Assembly (NCBI RefSeq): GCF_900115345.1
Contig: NZ_FOWC01000025.1
Span: 1 to 64,000, forward strand
Direction: 5' to 3'
Origin: Amycolatopsis rubida
GTDB lineage: Bacteria > Actinomycetota > Actinomycetes > Mycobacteriales > Pseudonocardiaceae
Length of the DNA: 64,000 bases
Positions 24,153 through 33,147 of the stretch are shown here, piece after piece (within the stretch, counting starts at the first letter, position 1; each line of letters opens with the position of its first letter). The translations under genes were made by a program, and so were the position numbers. The notes under the pieces are model-generated. The model did no database searches and was not told the DNA's origin. It saw nothing but the letters and a program-made list of their open reading frames with translations.

Positions 24153-25814
24153 ATGAGTGACGTCGCGGCCGGCTTCCTGCAAGCCGGCGTGCTCCTGGTC
24201 GCCCTCGCGGTGGTCTACAAACCCCTCGGCGACTACCTCGCCCGCGTCTTCTCCGCCGAGAAGCACCTGCGGGTCGAGAAAGCCCTGTACAAAATCGTCC
24301 GGGTCGATCCGGACACCGAACAGCACTGGAAGACCTACGCCTCGGGCGTGCTCGGCTTCTCGTTCGTCTCGGTGATCCTGCTGTACCTGCTGCAGCGGCT
24401 GCAATCGATCCTGCCGTGGAACTTCGGCCGCGGGCCGGTGTCGCCCGCCGTCGCGTTCAACACCGCGGTTTCCTTCGTGACCAACACGAACTGGCAGTCC
24501 TACACGCCCGAAACGACCATGGGCCACTTCGTCCAGATGGCCGGGCTCACCGTGCAGAACTTCCTCTCCGCGGGCGTCGGGCTCGCCGTGGCGATCGCGG
24601 TGACCCGCGGGTTCATCCGCTCGCGCACCGACCGGCTTGGCAACTTCTGGGTCGACCTGACCCGCGGCACGATCCGCGTGCTGCTGCCGATGGCGTTCGT
24701 GTTCGCGCTCGTCCTCGTGGCGCTCGGCGTCGTGCAGAGCCTGCGCTCCGGCGTCGCGGTGACGAACCCGGACGGCAGCCGCAGCACGATCGCGCTGGCC
24801 CCGGCGGCGAGCCAGGAAGTGATCAAGGAACTCGGCACGAACGGCGGCGGCATCTTCAACGCCAACTCCGCGCATCCGTTCGAGAACCCGAACGTCTGGA
24901 CCAACGTCATCGAGATGTTCCTGATCCTGGTGATCCCGGTCTGCCTCACCCGTGCCTTCGGGCGAATGGCGGGCAACCGCAAGCAGGGCTACGTCCTGCT
25001 GTCGGTGATGGCCGGTCTGTGGACGGCGATGCTCGCGGTGATCTGGACCTCCGAGGCGCGCACGAACAGCCCGGCGGCGCTGGCCGCGGGGGCGAATCTC
25101 GAAGGCAAGGAACAGCGGTTCGGGATCGGCGGCACGTCGCTGTTCGCCGACACCACTACCGGCACTTCGACCGGTGCGGTGAACGGCGCGCACGACAGCC
25201 TCTCCGGGCTCGGCGGCGGGGGGACGCTGCTGAACATGCTGTTCGGCGAGGTTTCGCCGGGCGGTGTCGGCACCGGGCTGTACGGCATCCTCGTGATGGC
25301 CGTGATCGCGATGTTCCTGGCCGGGCTGATGGTCGGGCGCACGCCGGAGTACCTGGGCAAGAAGCTCGGCAAGCGCGAGGTCACCTGCGCGGCGATCTCG
25401 ATGCTGGCGATGCCCGTCGTGGTGCTGCTCGGGTCCGGCATCGCCTTGATGATCCCGGGCACGCGCGACGCGCTCGGCAACCCGGGCACGCACGGACTGT
25501 CGGAAGTCCTGTACGGCTACGCGTCCACCGGCAACAACAACGGCAGCGCGTTCGGCGGCCTCACCGCGACCAGCGACTGGTTCCAGGCGTCGTTCTCGGT
25601 GGCCATGCTGCTCGGCCGGTTCGTGCCCATCGTCGCGGTGCTCTGCCTGGCCGGTTCGCTTGCCGCGCAGAAGAAAGTTCCCGAAACCTCGGGCACGCTG
25701 CCCACCACCGGGCCGCTGTTCGGGACGTTGCTGACCGGCACCGTCGTCCTCGTCGCGGCCCTCACGTTCATCCCGGCGCTCGCGCTGGGGCCCATCGCGG
25801 AGGCGTTGGCATGA
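24153..25814 (+). CDS. kdpA: Potassium-transporting ATPase, ion-channel subunit KdpA
   Basis: This 553-residue membrane protein, of usual length, forms the potassium-selective pathway of the Kdp pump. Selectivity-loop motifs are visible: TNTNWQSYTPE near 110-120, TNGGGIFNANSAHPFENP near 229-246, and a later TGNNNGSAFGG near 456-466. It works with the KdpB ATPase to draw in K+ at very low external concentrations. The stop overlaps the kdpB start by 4 bases. Confidence 0.97.
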   Translation: MSDVAAGFLQAGVLLVALAVVYKPLGDYLARVFSAEKHLRVEKALYKIVRVDPDTEQHWKTYASGVLGFSFVSVILLYLLQRLQSILPWNFGRGPVSPAVAFNTAVSFVTNTNWQSYTPETTMGHFVQMAGLTVQNFLSAGVGLAVAIAVTRGFIRSRTDRLGNFWVDLTRGTIRVLLPMAFVFALVLVALGVVQSLRSGVAVTNPDGSRSTIALAPAASQEVIKELGTNGGGIFNANSAHPFENPNVWTNVIEMFLILVIPVCLTRAFGRMAGNRKQGYVLLSVMAGLWTAMLAVIWTSEARTNSPAALAAGANLEGKEQRFGIGGTSLFADTTTGTSTGAVNGAHDSLSGLGGGGTLLNMLFGEVSPGGVGTGLYGILVMAVIAMFLAGLMVGRTPEYLGKKLGKREVTCAAISMLAMPVVVLLGSGIALMIPGTRDALGNPGTHGLSEVLYGYASTGNNNGSAFGGLTATSDWFQASFSVAMLLGRFVPIVAVLCLAGSLAAQKKVPETSGTLPTTGPLFGTLLTGTVVLVAALTFIPALALGPIAEALA

Positions 25815-27904
25815 CCATCACGCAAGAGCGGACTCCGGAAGAGGAGACGCGGCACCATGTCGAAAACGCTGGCAGAGTCGGAGCCGGGGTCTTCAGCCCG
25901 AAGCAGCTGTGGTCGTCCATGCCGGACGCGCTGCGCAAGCTGAACCCGCGCCATCAGCTCAAAAACCCGGTGATGTTCGTGGTGTGGGCCGGTTCGGTCC
26001 TGACCACCGTCTTCGCGATCACCGGCCCGAGCGTGTTCTCCGTCCTCATCGCGGTGTGGCTGTGGTTCACCGTCGTGTTCGCGAACCTGGCCGAGGCCGT
26101 CGCCGAGGGCCGGGGCAAGGCGCAGGCGGAATCGTTGCGGCGGACCAAAAAGGAGACCGTCGCGCGGCGGCTCACCGAGGACGGCTCCGAGGAGCAGGTG
26201 CCCGGCGTGGACCTGCGGGTCGGCGACCGGGTGGTGGTCGAGGCCGGACAGGTGATCCCGGGTGATGGCGACGTCGTCGAAGGCATCGCGACGGTCGACG
26301 AATCGGCGATCACCGGCGAGTCCGCTCCGGTGATCCGCGAGTCCGGCGGCGACCGTTCGGCGGTCACCGGCGGCACCACGGTGCTGAGCGACCGGATCGT
26401 GGTGCGGATCAGCACCAAGCCCGGCGAGTCCTTTGTGGACCGGATGATCGCGTTGGTGGAAGGCGCTTCCCGGCAGAAGACGCCGAACGAGATCGCGCTG
26501 ACCATCCTGCTGTCCACGCTGACCATCATCTTCCTGCTCGCCGTCGTGGCCCTGCAGCCGATGGCGGCCTACTCCGGCAGCGAGCAGCCGGTGATCGTGC
26601 TGACCGCGCTGCTGGTCTGCCTGATCCCGACGACGATCGGCGCGCTGCTGAGCGCGATCGGCATCGCCGGAATGGACCGGCTGGTGCAGCGCAATGTTCT
26701 CGCCACCTCCGGCCGAGCGGTCGAAGCCGCGGGCGACGTCTCGACGCTGCTGCTCGACAAGACCGGAACGATCACCTTCGGCAACCGGCGCGCGACCGAG
26801 CTGATCCCGGTCGGAAAGTCCACTATGGACGATCTGGCCCGTGCGGCCCGGCTGTCCAGCCTCGCCGACGGCACGCCGGAAGGCCGCAGCATCGTCGAGC
26901 TGATCGCCGAGCGGCACGGGCTTCCGGCCGCGGCGGACGACGGCGAGAAGCTGGCCGAGTTCGTCCCGTTCACCGCGCAGACCCGGATGAGCGGCGTCGA
27001 CCTCGACGGCCGCGAGGTCCGCAAGGGTGCGACGTCGGCGGTGCGGCAGTGGGTCCGCGACCACGGCGGCGACGTGCCGGACGAGACCGAACGCGTCGTG
27101 GACGAGATCAGCCAGCAGGGCGGGACCCCGCTGGTGGTCGCGGAAGCCGCGGGCGGGACGGCGAACGTGTGCGGTGTGATCCGGCTGTCGGACGTGGTGA
27201 AGCCGGGCATGAAGGAGCGCTTCGAGGAACTGCGCTCGATGGGCATCAAGACGGTGATGATCACCGGCGACAACCCGCTCACCGCGAAGGCCATCGCACA
27301 GGACGCGGGCGTCGACGACTATCTCGCCGAGGCCAAGCCCGAGGACAAGATGGCGCTCATCAAGAAGGAGCAGGAGGGCGGGCGGCTCGTCGCGATGACC
27401 GGCGACGGCACGAACGACGCGCCCGCGCTCGCGCAGTCCGACGTCGGCGTGGCGATGAACACCGGGACCATGGCGGCCAAGGAAGCCGGCAACATGGTCG
27501 ACCTCGACTCGAATCCGACGAAACTGATCGAGATCGTCGCCATCGGCAAACAGCTGCTGATCACCCGCGGCGCGCTCACCACGTTCAGCGTGGCGAACGA
27601 CCTGGCGAAGTACTTCGCCATCCTGCCCGCGATGTTCACCGGCATCTTCGCCCAGCTCGGCGCGCTCAACATCATGCACCTGGCCACGCCGAAGTCGGCG
27701 ATCCTCTCGGCGGTCGTCTTCAACGCGCTGATCATCGTCGCGCTGATCCCGCTCGCCCTGCGCGGCGTGCGGTACCGGCCGTCGTCGGCGTCCGCGCTGC
27801 TGCGCCGCAACCTGCTCGTCTACGGCCTCGGCGGGATCGCCAGCCCGTTCCTCGGGATCTGGGTGATCGACCTGATCGTGCGCCACATTCCAGGGATTGG
27901 CTGA
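25811..27904 (+). CDS. kdpB: Potassium-transporting P-type ATPase, subunit KdpB
   Basis: This 697-residue P-type ATPase is phosphorylated on D316 in the motif DKTGT. The actuator loop TGES is near 174-177, and the hinge motif GDGTNDAPALAQ near 535. It powers K+ movement through KdpA. The N-terminus is slightly longer than in E. coli and carries charged residues. ATG 25811 lies inside the kdpA stop region (ATGA). kdpC starts one base after its stop. Confidence 0.97.
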   Translation: MTITQERTPEEETRHHVENAGRVGAGVFSPKQLWSSMPDALRKLNPRHQLKNPVMFVVWAGSVLTTVFAITGPSVFSVLIAVWLWFTVVFANLAEAVAEGRGKAQAESLRRTKKETVARRLTEDGSEEQVPGVDLRVGDRVVVEAGQVIPGDGDVVEGIATVDESAITGESAPVIRESGGDRSAVTGGTTVLSDRIVVRISTKPGESFVDRMIALVEGASRQKTPNEIALTILLSTLTIIFLLAVVALQPMAAYSGSEQPVIVLTALLVCLIPTTIGALLSAIGIAGMDRLVQRNVLATSGRAVEAAGDVSTLLLDKTGTITFGNRRATELIPVGKSTMDDLARAARLSSLADGTPEGRSIVELIAERHGLPAAADDGEKLAEFVPFTAQTRMSGVDLDGREVRKGATSAVRQWVRDHGGDVPDETERVVDEISQQGGTPLVVAEAAGGTANVCGVIRLSDVVKPGMKERFEELRSMGIKTVMITGDNPLTAKAIAQDAGVDDYLAEAKPEDKMALIKKEQEGGRLVAMTGDGTNDAPALAQSDVGVAMNTGTMAAKEAGNMVDLDSNPTKLIEIVAIGKQLLITRGALTTFSVANDLAKYFAILPAMFTGIFAQLGALNIMHLATPKSAILSAVVFNALIIVALIPLALRGVRYRPSSASALLRRNLLVYGLGGIASPFLGIWVIDLIVRHIPGIG

Positions 27905-27905
27905 C

Positions 27906-28517
27906 ATGAACGTCTTGCTCAAGCAGACCTGGGCGGGCCTTCGCCTGCTCATCGCGATGACCGTGCTGCTCGGCGTCGTCTACCCGCTGGGCGTGTGGGC
28001 GGTGTCGCGCATCCCCGGCCTCCAGGGGCACGCCGAGGGCTCGGTGGTGACGCAGAACGGCCAGGCCGCCGGCTCGTCGCTGATCGGGATCGACCCGGTG
28101 CCCGCCGACCCCGCGCATGACCCGTGGTTCCACAACCGGCCTTCCGCCGGTTCGAAGGACGTGCTCGGGCCGGGCGACCCGTCGACGTCGGGGCCGTCCA
28201 ACAAGGGGCCGTACAACGAGGATCTGGCCAAGGCCGTCGCCCAGCGGCGGGGCTTGATCGCGCATCGGGAGGGCGTCAGCCCGGCGGAGGTGCCCGCGGA
28301 CGCGGTGACCGCTTCGGGCTCGGGCCTGGACCCGGCGATCAGCGTCGCCTACGCCGACCTCCAGGTGCTTCGCGTGGCCCGCAACACCGGGCTGAGCGAG
28401 GAGAGGGTGCGGCAGCTGGTCGCGGACAACACCACCGGAAACGGGATCGGCGTGCCGGGCGTGAATGTGCTCCGGCTCAACCTTGCCGTGCATTCGGCCG
28501 CTCCTGGCGCACACTGA
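27906..28517 (+). CDS. kdpC: Potassium-transporting ATPase subunit KdpC
   Basis: This 203-residue subunit has one N-terminal membrane helix (about 12-34) and an outside domain with the family motifs GSSLIGID, DPWFHNRPSAG near 77, SGSGLDPAISV near 138, and the C-terminal VNVLRLNLAV. KdpC increases the affinity of the pump for potassium and ATP. It ends 4 bases before the kdpD start, so sensor and pump are in one transcript. Confidence 0.96.
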   Translation: MNVLLKQTWAGLRLLIAMTVLLGVVYPLGVWAVSRIPGLQGHAEGSVVTQNGQAAGSSLIGIDPVPADPAHDPWFHNRPSAGSKDVLGPGDPSTSGPSNKGPYNEDLAKAVAQRRGLIAHREGVSPAEVPADAVTASGSGLDPAISVAYADLQVLRVARNTGLSEERVRQLVADNTTGNGIGVPGVNVLRLNLAVHSAAPGAH

Positions 28518-28521
28518 CACC

Positions 28522-31080
28522 GTGAGCACCCCTGACACACCCCCGAAGCCGCGCCGAGGCGAACTGCGCATCTACCTCGGCGCGGCTCCGGGCGTCGGCA
28601 AGACCTTCGCCATGCTCGGCGAAGCGCGCCGCCGCCTCGACCGCGGCACCGACGTGGTCGTCGGCCTGGTCGAGACGCACGGCCGTAAGAAAACCGCCGA
28701 TCTGCTCGACGGGCTGGAGGTGGTGCCGCGGCGCACCGTCAGCCATCGCGGGCACGAGTTCGCCGAGATGGACCTCGACGCGGTGCTCGCCCGCGCGCCC
28801 GAGGTCGTCGTCGTGGACGAGCTGGCGCACACGAACGTGCCCGGCGGACGGCACGAGAAACGCTGGCAGGACATCGACGAGCTGCTCGAAGCGGGCATCG
28901 ACGTGCTGTCCACGGTCAACGTCCAGCACCTGCAGAGCCTCAACGACGTCGTCGAGCGCATCACCGGCGTCACCCAGCAGGAAACCGTGCCGGACGAGGT
29001 CGTGCGCCGCGCGGAGCAGCTGGAGCTGGTGGACATCACGCCGGAGGCGCTGCGGCGGCGGCTCGCGCACGGCAACGTCTACCCGGCCGAGCGCATCGAC
29101 GCCGCGCTGGGCAACTACTTCCGGCCCGGCAACCTCACCGCGTTGCGCGAGCTGGCGCTGCTGTGGGTGGCCGACCAGGTCGATGTCGCGCTGCAGCGTT
29201 ATCGCGCCGAGCAGAAGATCACCGACACGTGGGAAACCCGCGAACGGGTGGTCGTGTCGATCACCGGCGGACCGGAAAGCGAGACGCTGATCCGGCGCGC
29301 CAGCCGGATCGCCAACCGGGCGGGCGCGGAACTGCAGGTCGTGCACATCCTGCGCGGAGACGGCCTGGCCGGGCTCGGGCCGACCGCGATGGCCCGCTGC
29401 CGCACGCTGGCCGAAGAAGTCGGCGCGACCTTCCACACCGTGGTCGGCGACGACGTGCCGACGGCCCTGCTCGACTTCGCCCGCGGGGTCAACGCGACTC
29501 AGCTGGTCATCGGCACCTCGCGGCGATCCCGGATCGCGCGGCTCTTCGACGAAGGCATCGGCGCGACCGTGGTCCAGCAGTCCGGGCCGATCGACGTGCA
29601 CATGGTCACCCACTCCTACGCCGGCGGACGGCTGCGGGCGCGGCTGGGCACGAGCCCGCTGGCACCGTCGCGGCTCGTGCTGGGCTGGGTGCTGAGCATC
29701 GTGGCGCCGCTCGTCGCGACCGGTCTCGGCGTGCTGCTGCGCGACGCGGTCGAGTTCTCCACCGACGTGATCCTCTACGTGCTGGCCACCGTCGTCGTCG
29801 CGCTGGTGGGCGGGCTCGGCCCGGCCTTGGTGGCCGCGATCTTCGGCGCGGGACTGTTGAACTTCTTCTTCACTCCGCCGCTGTACACGCTGAACGTGCA
29901 CAGTCCGCAGAACGTCGTGACGCTGATCGCGATGATCGTGGTGGCGGTGATGGTGGCGTTGGTGGTCGCTTCCGCCGCCCGACGGGGTGTGGCGGCGGCG
30001 CGGGCTCGGACGGAGGCGTCGCTGCTGGCGTCTTATGCGCGCACAGTGCTCACCAATCCGAACCCGATCGAGCGGTTGCTGGAGAAGGTACGGGAGAACT
30101 TCGGCCTCACTTCCGTGACGCTGCTGGAGAAACGCAACGGCAAGTGGGACAAGGTCGCGCTGTCCGGCGGGGAGCCGTGTGCCGATCCGGACGAGGCCGA
30201 TGTGGACATTGCGGTGACCGCTGACGTGCACCTGACGTTGCGCGGCCGCGCATTGCCCGCGGCGGACCGCCGGGTGCTGGAAGCCGTCGCGGGACAAGCG
30301 TTGCTCGCCTTGCGGCAGCAGCGGATGGCAGCGGCCGCGGCGGCCGCCGAGCGGAAGGCCGAGGCGACCGAACTGCGCACGACGCTGCTGTCCGCGGTCG
30401 GCCATGACCTGCGGACGCCGCTCACGTCCATCAAGGCGGCGATCGGCAGCCTGCGCGCGCCGGATCTTTCTCTGTCCGATGAGGACACTGAAGAACTGAT
30501 GGAAGCCGTCGAGCTTTCGGCGGACCGGCTCGCCGGGTTGATCGGCAACCTGCTCGACTCCTCGCGGCTGGCAACGGGTGCGGTCACCCCGCATCTGCGG
30601 CCGGTCGGCTACGACGAGGTGGTCGCGCACGCACTGTCCAATGTGGATAACTCGCAGAGTGTGCGGGTTTCCGTGGACGCTCGATTGCCTTCGGTGCAAG
30701 CGGATCCCGGCCTGCTGGAACGGGTGATCGCGAACGTGCTCGACAACGCTCTCCGGCACGGCGGCGGCGACGTTTCCGCGCGGGCGAGCGCGCATTCGGA
30801 GTTCGTGGAACTGCGGATCGCCGACCACGGAAAGGGCTTGCGGAAGGGTGCCGCGGAGTCCGCGTTCGCGCCGTTCCAGCGGCTGGGCGGGGACCGGGAT
30901 TCGACGCCGGGCGTCGGGCTCGGCTTGTCCGTGGCGAAGGGGTTCACCGAGGCGATGGGCGGTACCGTTCGCGCCGAGGACACTCCTGGCGGAGGGTTGA
31001 CGGTGGTGATCTCGCTGCCGGCCTGTACCGGCCGGGAACTCGTGGAAGCCGAACCGGCGGAGGAGGGCGTGGCGCGATGA
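28522..31080 (+). CDS. kdpD: Sensor histidine kinase KdpD
   Basis: This 852-residue kinase has the complete KdpD layout. The KdpD N-terminal domain has Walker A GAAPGVGKT (20-28), and a universal-stress-like domain spans about 240-370. A four-helix DUF4118 membrane region lies at about 390-500, then a GAF-like segment. The histidine kinase core has H628 in GHDLRTPLTS and ATP-site boxes near 735 (NVLDNALRHGG) and 790. It senses low potassium or turgor and phosphorylates KdpE. The frame is open upstream to 28465, but GTG 28522 fits the operon spacing and the family start. Its stop overlaps the kdpE start. Confidence 0.96.
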   Translation: MSTPDTPPKPRRGELRIYLGAAPGVGKTFAMLGEARRRLDRGTDVVVGLVETHGRKKTADLLDGLEVVPRRTVSHRGHEFAEMDLDAVLARAPEVVVVDELAHTNVPGGRHEKRWQDIDELLEAGIDVLSTVNVQHLQSLNDVVERITGVTQQETVPDEVVRRAEQLELVDITPEALRRRLAHGNVYPAERIDAALGNYFRPGNLTALRELALLWVADQVDVALQRYRAEQKITDTWETRERVVVSITGGPESETLIRRASRIANRAGAELQVVHILRGDGLAGLGPTAMARCRTLAEEVGATFHTVVGDDVPTALLDFARGVNATQLVIGTSRRSRIARLFDEGIGATVVQQSGPIDVHMVTHSYAGGRLRARLGTSPLAPSRLVLGWVLSIVAPLVATGLGVLLRDAVEFSTDVILYVLATVVVALVGGLGPALVAAIFGAGLLNFFFTPPLYTLNVHSPQNVVTLIAMIVVAVMVALVVASAARRGVAAARARTEASLLASYARTVLTNPNPIERLLEKVRENFGLTSVTLLEKRNGKWDKVALSGGEPCADPDEADVDIAVTADVHLTLRGRALPAADRRVLEAVAGQALLALRQQRMAAAAAAAERKAEATELRTTLLSAVGHDLRTPLTSIKAAIGSLRAPDLSLSDEDTEELMEAVELSADRLAGLIGNLLDSSRLATGAVTPHLRPVGYDEVVAHALSNVDNSQSVRVSVDARLPSVQADPGLLERVIANVLDNALRHGGGDVSARASAHSEFVELRIADHGKGLRKGAAESAFAPFQRLGGDRDSTPGVGLGLSVAKGFTEAMGGTVRAEDTPGGGLTVVISLPACTGRELVEAEPAEEGVAR

Positions 31081-31775
31081 CTGCCGATCCAGCGGCGACG
31101 GTGCTGGTCGTCGACGATGAACCGCAGATCGTGCGGGCGTTGCGGATCAACCTCAGCGCACGAGGGTACAAGGTGATCACCGCCCACGACGGGACTGCCG
31201 CGCTGAAAGCGGTCGCCGAAACGAAACCCGACGTGGTGGTGCTCGATCTCGGCCTGCCTGATCTGGACGGCACCGAGGTGATCGCGGGCCTGCGCGGCTG
31301 GACGACGGTGCCGATCATCGTGCTGTCCGCGCGCGGCGATTCGGCGGACAAGGTCCAGGCGCTCGACGCGGGTGCCGACGATTACGTCACCAAACCGTTC
31401 GGAATGGACGAACTGCTCGCCCGGCTCCGGGCTGCGGTCCGCCGTTCGTCGGTCGGCGGGACGGACGGCGCGGAAGCAGTGGTGGACACCGGGTCGTTCA
31501 CGATCGACCTGGCGGCGAAGAAGGTGCTGCGCGAGGGGCGCGAGGTGCACCTGACCAAAACCGAATGGGGAGTGCTGGAACTGCTGGTGCGCAACCGGGG
31601 GCGGTTGGTGGCGCAGAAGCAGCTGCTGCACGAGGTGTGGGGGCCGTCGTATGAGACGGAATCCCATTATCTGCGCGTGTATTTGGCGCAGTTGCGGCGG
31701 AAGCTGGAGCCGGAACCGTCCCGGCCGCGCCACTTGCTGACCGAACCCGGCATGGGCTACCGCTTCGAACTCTGA
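31077..31775 (+). CDS. kdpE: Response regulator KdpE
   Basis: This 232-residue OmpR-type regulator has a receiver domain at 8-120 with acidic residues D13 and D14, phosphoacceptor D57, and lysine in the VTKPFGMDELLAR segment near 107. A winged-helix DNA-binding domain lies at about 135-230 (LTKTEWGVLELL, then the recognition region). It activates the kdp genes when phosphorylated by KdpD. Candidate direct-repeat boxes lie before the operon. ATG 31077 overlaps the kdpD stop. Confidence 0.96.
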   Translation: MTADPAATVLVVDDEPQIVRALRINLSARGYKVITAHDGTAALKAVAETKPDVVVLDLGLPDLDGTEVIAGLRGWTTVPIIVLSARGDSADKVQALDAGADDYVTKPFGMDELLARLRAAVRRSSVGGTDGAEAVVDTGSFTIDLAAKKVLREGREVHLTKTEWGVLELLVRNRGRLVAQKQLLHEVWGPSYETESHYLRVYLAQLRRKLEPEPSRPRHLLTEPGMGYRFEL

Positions 31776-31790
31776 CCCGGCCGAAAAGTC

Positions 31791-31835
31791 GCGAGGGGAA
31801 CCCTGAGGGAACCAGATTCCCTCAAGGTTCCCCGC
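31791..31835. repeat. Imperfect palindrome, GAATCAGATTC family
   Basis: Arms GCGAGGGGAACCCTGAGGGA and GATTCCCTCAAGGTTCCCCGC pair with a 2-base bulge and two mismatches around a core that has mutated to GAACCAGATTC. It lies between the convergent kdpE and proline-rich protein genes and probably acts as a two-way terminator. Confidence 0.8.
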
Positions 31836-31842
31836 ACGGACT

Positions 31843-32511
31843 TCAGCGGCTGGCGGAGCTGCTCGGGTGGGTGTCCGAAGTGGACGCGCTCGGTGTGGAC
31901 GACGGCTGGCCGCCGGTCGAGCTGCTGCCAGAGCTGGGCGGCGGGCTTTCCGGGGGCGAGGTGTCCGTGGTCGGCGGGGTGGACGGCGTCGTCGGCTGTG
32001 TGGAGCTGCTCGGCGACGTCGTGGGGTGGCTGGTCGGCGGGTCGCTGCGGTCCGACGTGGTGCCCGGCACCGGGTTGCCGCCAGGCTGACCGCCGGGCTG
32101 ACCGGCGTTCGGCGGGGGCGTGATCACGCTCGTGGTCGGTTTCCCGTCCGGGCCGACGGCGACCACCGTGGTCGGGGTCGGCGGGGCGGTCTGGCCGGGG
32201 GTCGGCGAGCCGGGGACGGTCATCGGGCCGCCGGGGACGGCGTTGCCCGGCACGACTACCTGGGAACTGCCCTGCAGCCCGCCCTGGCCGCCGCCGGTGG
32301 TGTTCGTCGCGGTGTCGGTGACCGAGCCGGGGCCGGCCAGTTCGGCGACCGCGGCGAAGGCGGTGGCGACCACGAGGCCGCTGACGCCCAGGATCGCGTA
32401 GCCGGAGCGGCTGAGCCTCCCGCTCGCGCCCTTCGGCGGAGCGGTGGGGGCAGCGCTCACCGCGATCTCGGGCGACGCTGAGCTTGGTTCAGGCCCGTCG
32501 GGACGGGACAT
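31843..32511 (-). CDS. Single-pass membrane protein with long Pro/Ser/Thr-rich outside tail
   Basis: I do not recognise this 222-residue protein. Its cytoplasmic N-terminus (about 1-36) is Ser/Pro/Ala-rich. One membrane helix lies at about 37-58 (YAILGVSGLVVATAFAAVAE). The outer tail of about 160 residues is almost entirely low-complexity Gly, Pro, Ser and Thr, ending in Ser-rich repeats. Such tails often span the cell wall and may be glycosylated. AAGGAG lies 6 bases before the ATG. It has no visible catalytic domain, and its low complexity means homologues will be hard to detect. Confidence 0.7.
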   Translation of the reverse strand: MSRPDGPEPSSASPEIAVSAAPTAPPKGASGRLSRSGYAILGVSGLVVATAFAAVAELAGPGSVTDTATNTTGGGQGGLQGSSQVVVPGNAVPGGPMTVPGSPTPGQTAPPTPTTVVAVGPDGKPTTSVITPPPNAGQPGGQPGGNPVPGTTSDRSDPPTSHPTTSPSSSTQPTTPSTPPTTDTSPPESPPPSSGSSSTGGQPSSTPSASTSDTHPSSSASR

Positions 32512-32671
32512 GCAGGCTCCTTAGAAGGGGTCAACGCTCAAGTCGGGGGGCGGCACGGGGGAGCGGGGCTCCGGCCCCGGACGCCAGGCGGGAGGTTATC
32601 ACTGCTCAGGACCCGTTCGCGCGACCGAGGGACGGGGCCGTCACCGTCCGCAGCCGGGCGCGTGCGGCAGG

Positions 32672-32968
32672 ATGGGGCCGGTGAACGAGCAGGAATCGCC
32701 CGTCCGGCTGGCCGCCTGGGTGCACGGGCAGGTGCAGGGTGTCGGTTTTCGCTGGTGGACCCGGAGCCGGGCGCTGGAACTCGGGCTGACCGGATTCGCC
32801 AGGAATCTCCCGGACGGCCGTGTCGAGGTGGTCGCGGAGGGTAGCCGGGACAACTGTGCGCACTTGCTGGACGCGCTGCGTTCCGGAACCTCACCCGGAA
32901 GAGTGGATCAGGTAGTTGAACGCTGGACCGCCGCCAAGGGCGGGCTGAACGGGTTTGCCGAACGCTGA
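32672..32968 (+). CDS. acyP: Acylphosphatase
   Basis: This 98-residue enzyme hydrolyses acyl phosphates. The two catalytic residues are visible: R27 in GQVQGVGFRWW and N45 in GFARNLPDGRVEV. The length is typical. The start may be ATG 32672 or GTG 32681, three codons later; neither changes the domain. It lies just before smc, the order seen in many actinomycetes. The last residues (GFAER) fit the usual family ending. Confidence 0.93.
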   Translation: MGPVNEQESPVRLAAWVHGQVQGVGFRWWTRSRALELGLTGFARNLPDGRVEVVAEGSRDNCAHLLDALRSGTSPGRVDQVVERWTAAKGGLNGFAER

Positions 32969-33147
32969 GGCCGCTGGGGCGGTTGCGGCTGACGGGGTGC
33001 TTGAGGTTGCCGGGGCGGCCGTTCCTGTGCTAGGCGCGCCCGGGCGGCCCGGCCTCCCGCGTCGCCGGAGAACCCCCGGGTAGCCTGTCCCGATCCGGGG
33101 GAACCGGTAGCCATCCAGTACCCGTGGCCAAGAGGGGTCGGCAGCAC

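Noticed and set aside
24416..25810. Upstream extension of the kdpB frame
   Set aside because: This part lies inside kdpA in another frame and encodes Arg-rich sequence; the real kdpB start is ATG 25811.
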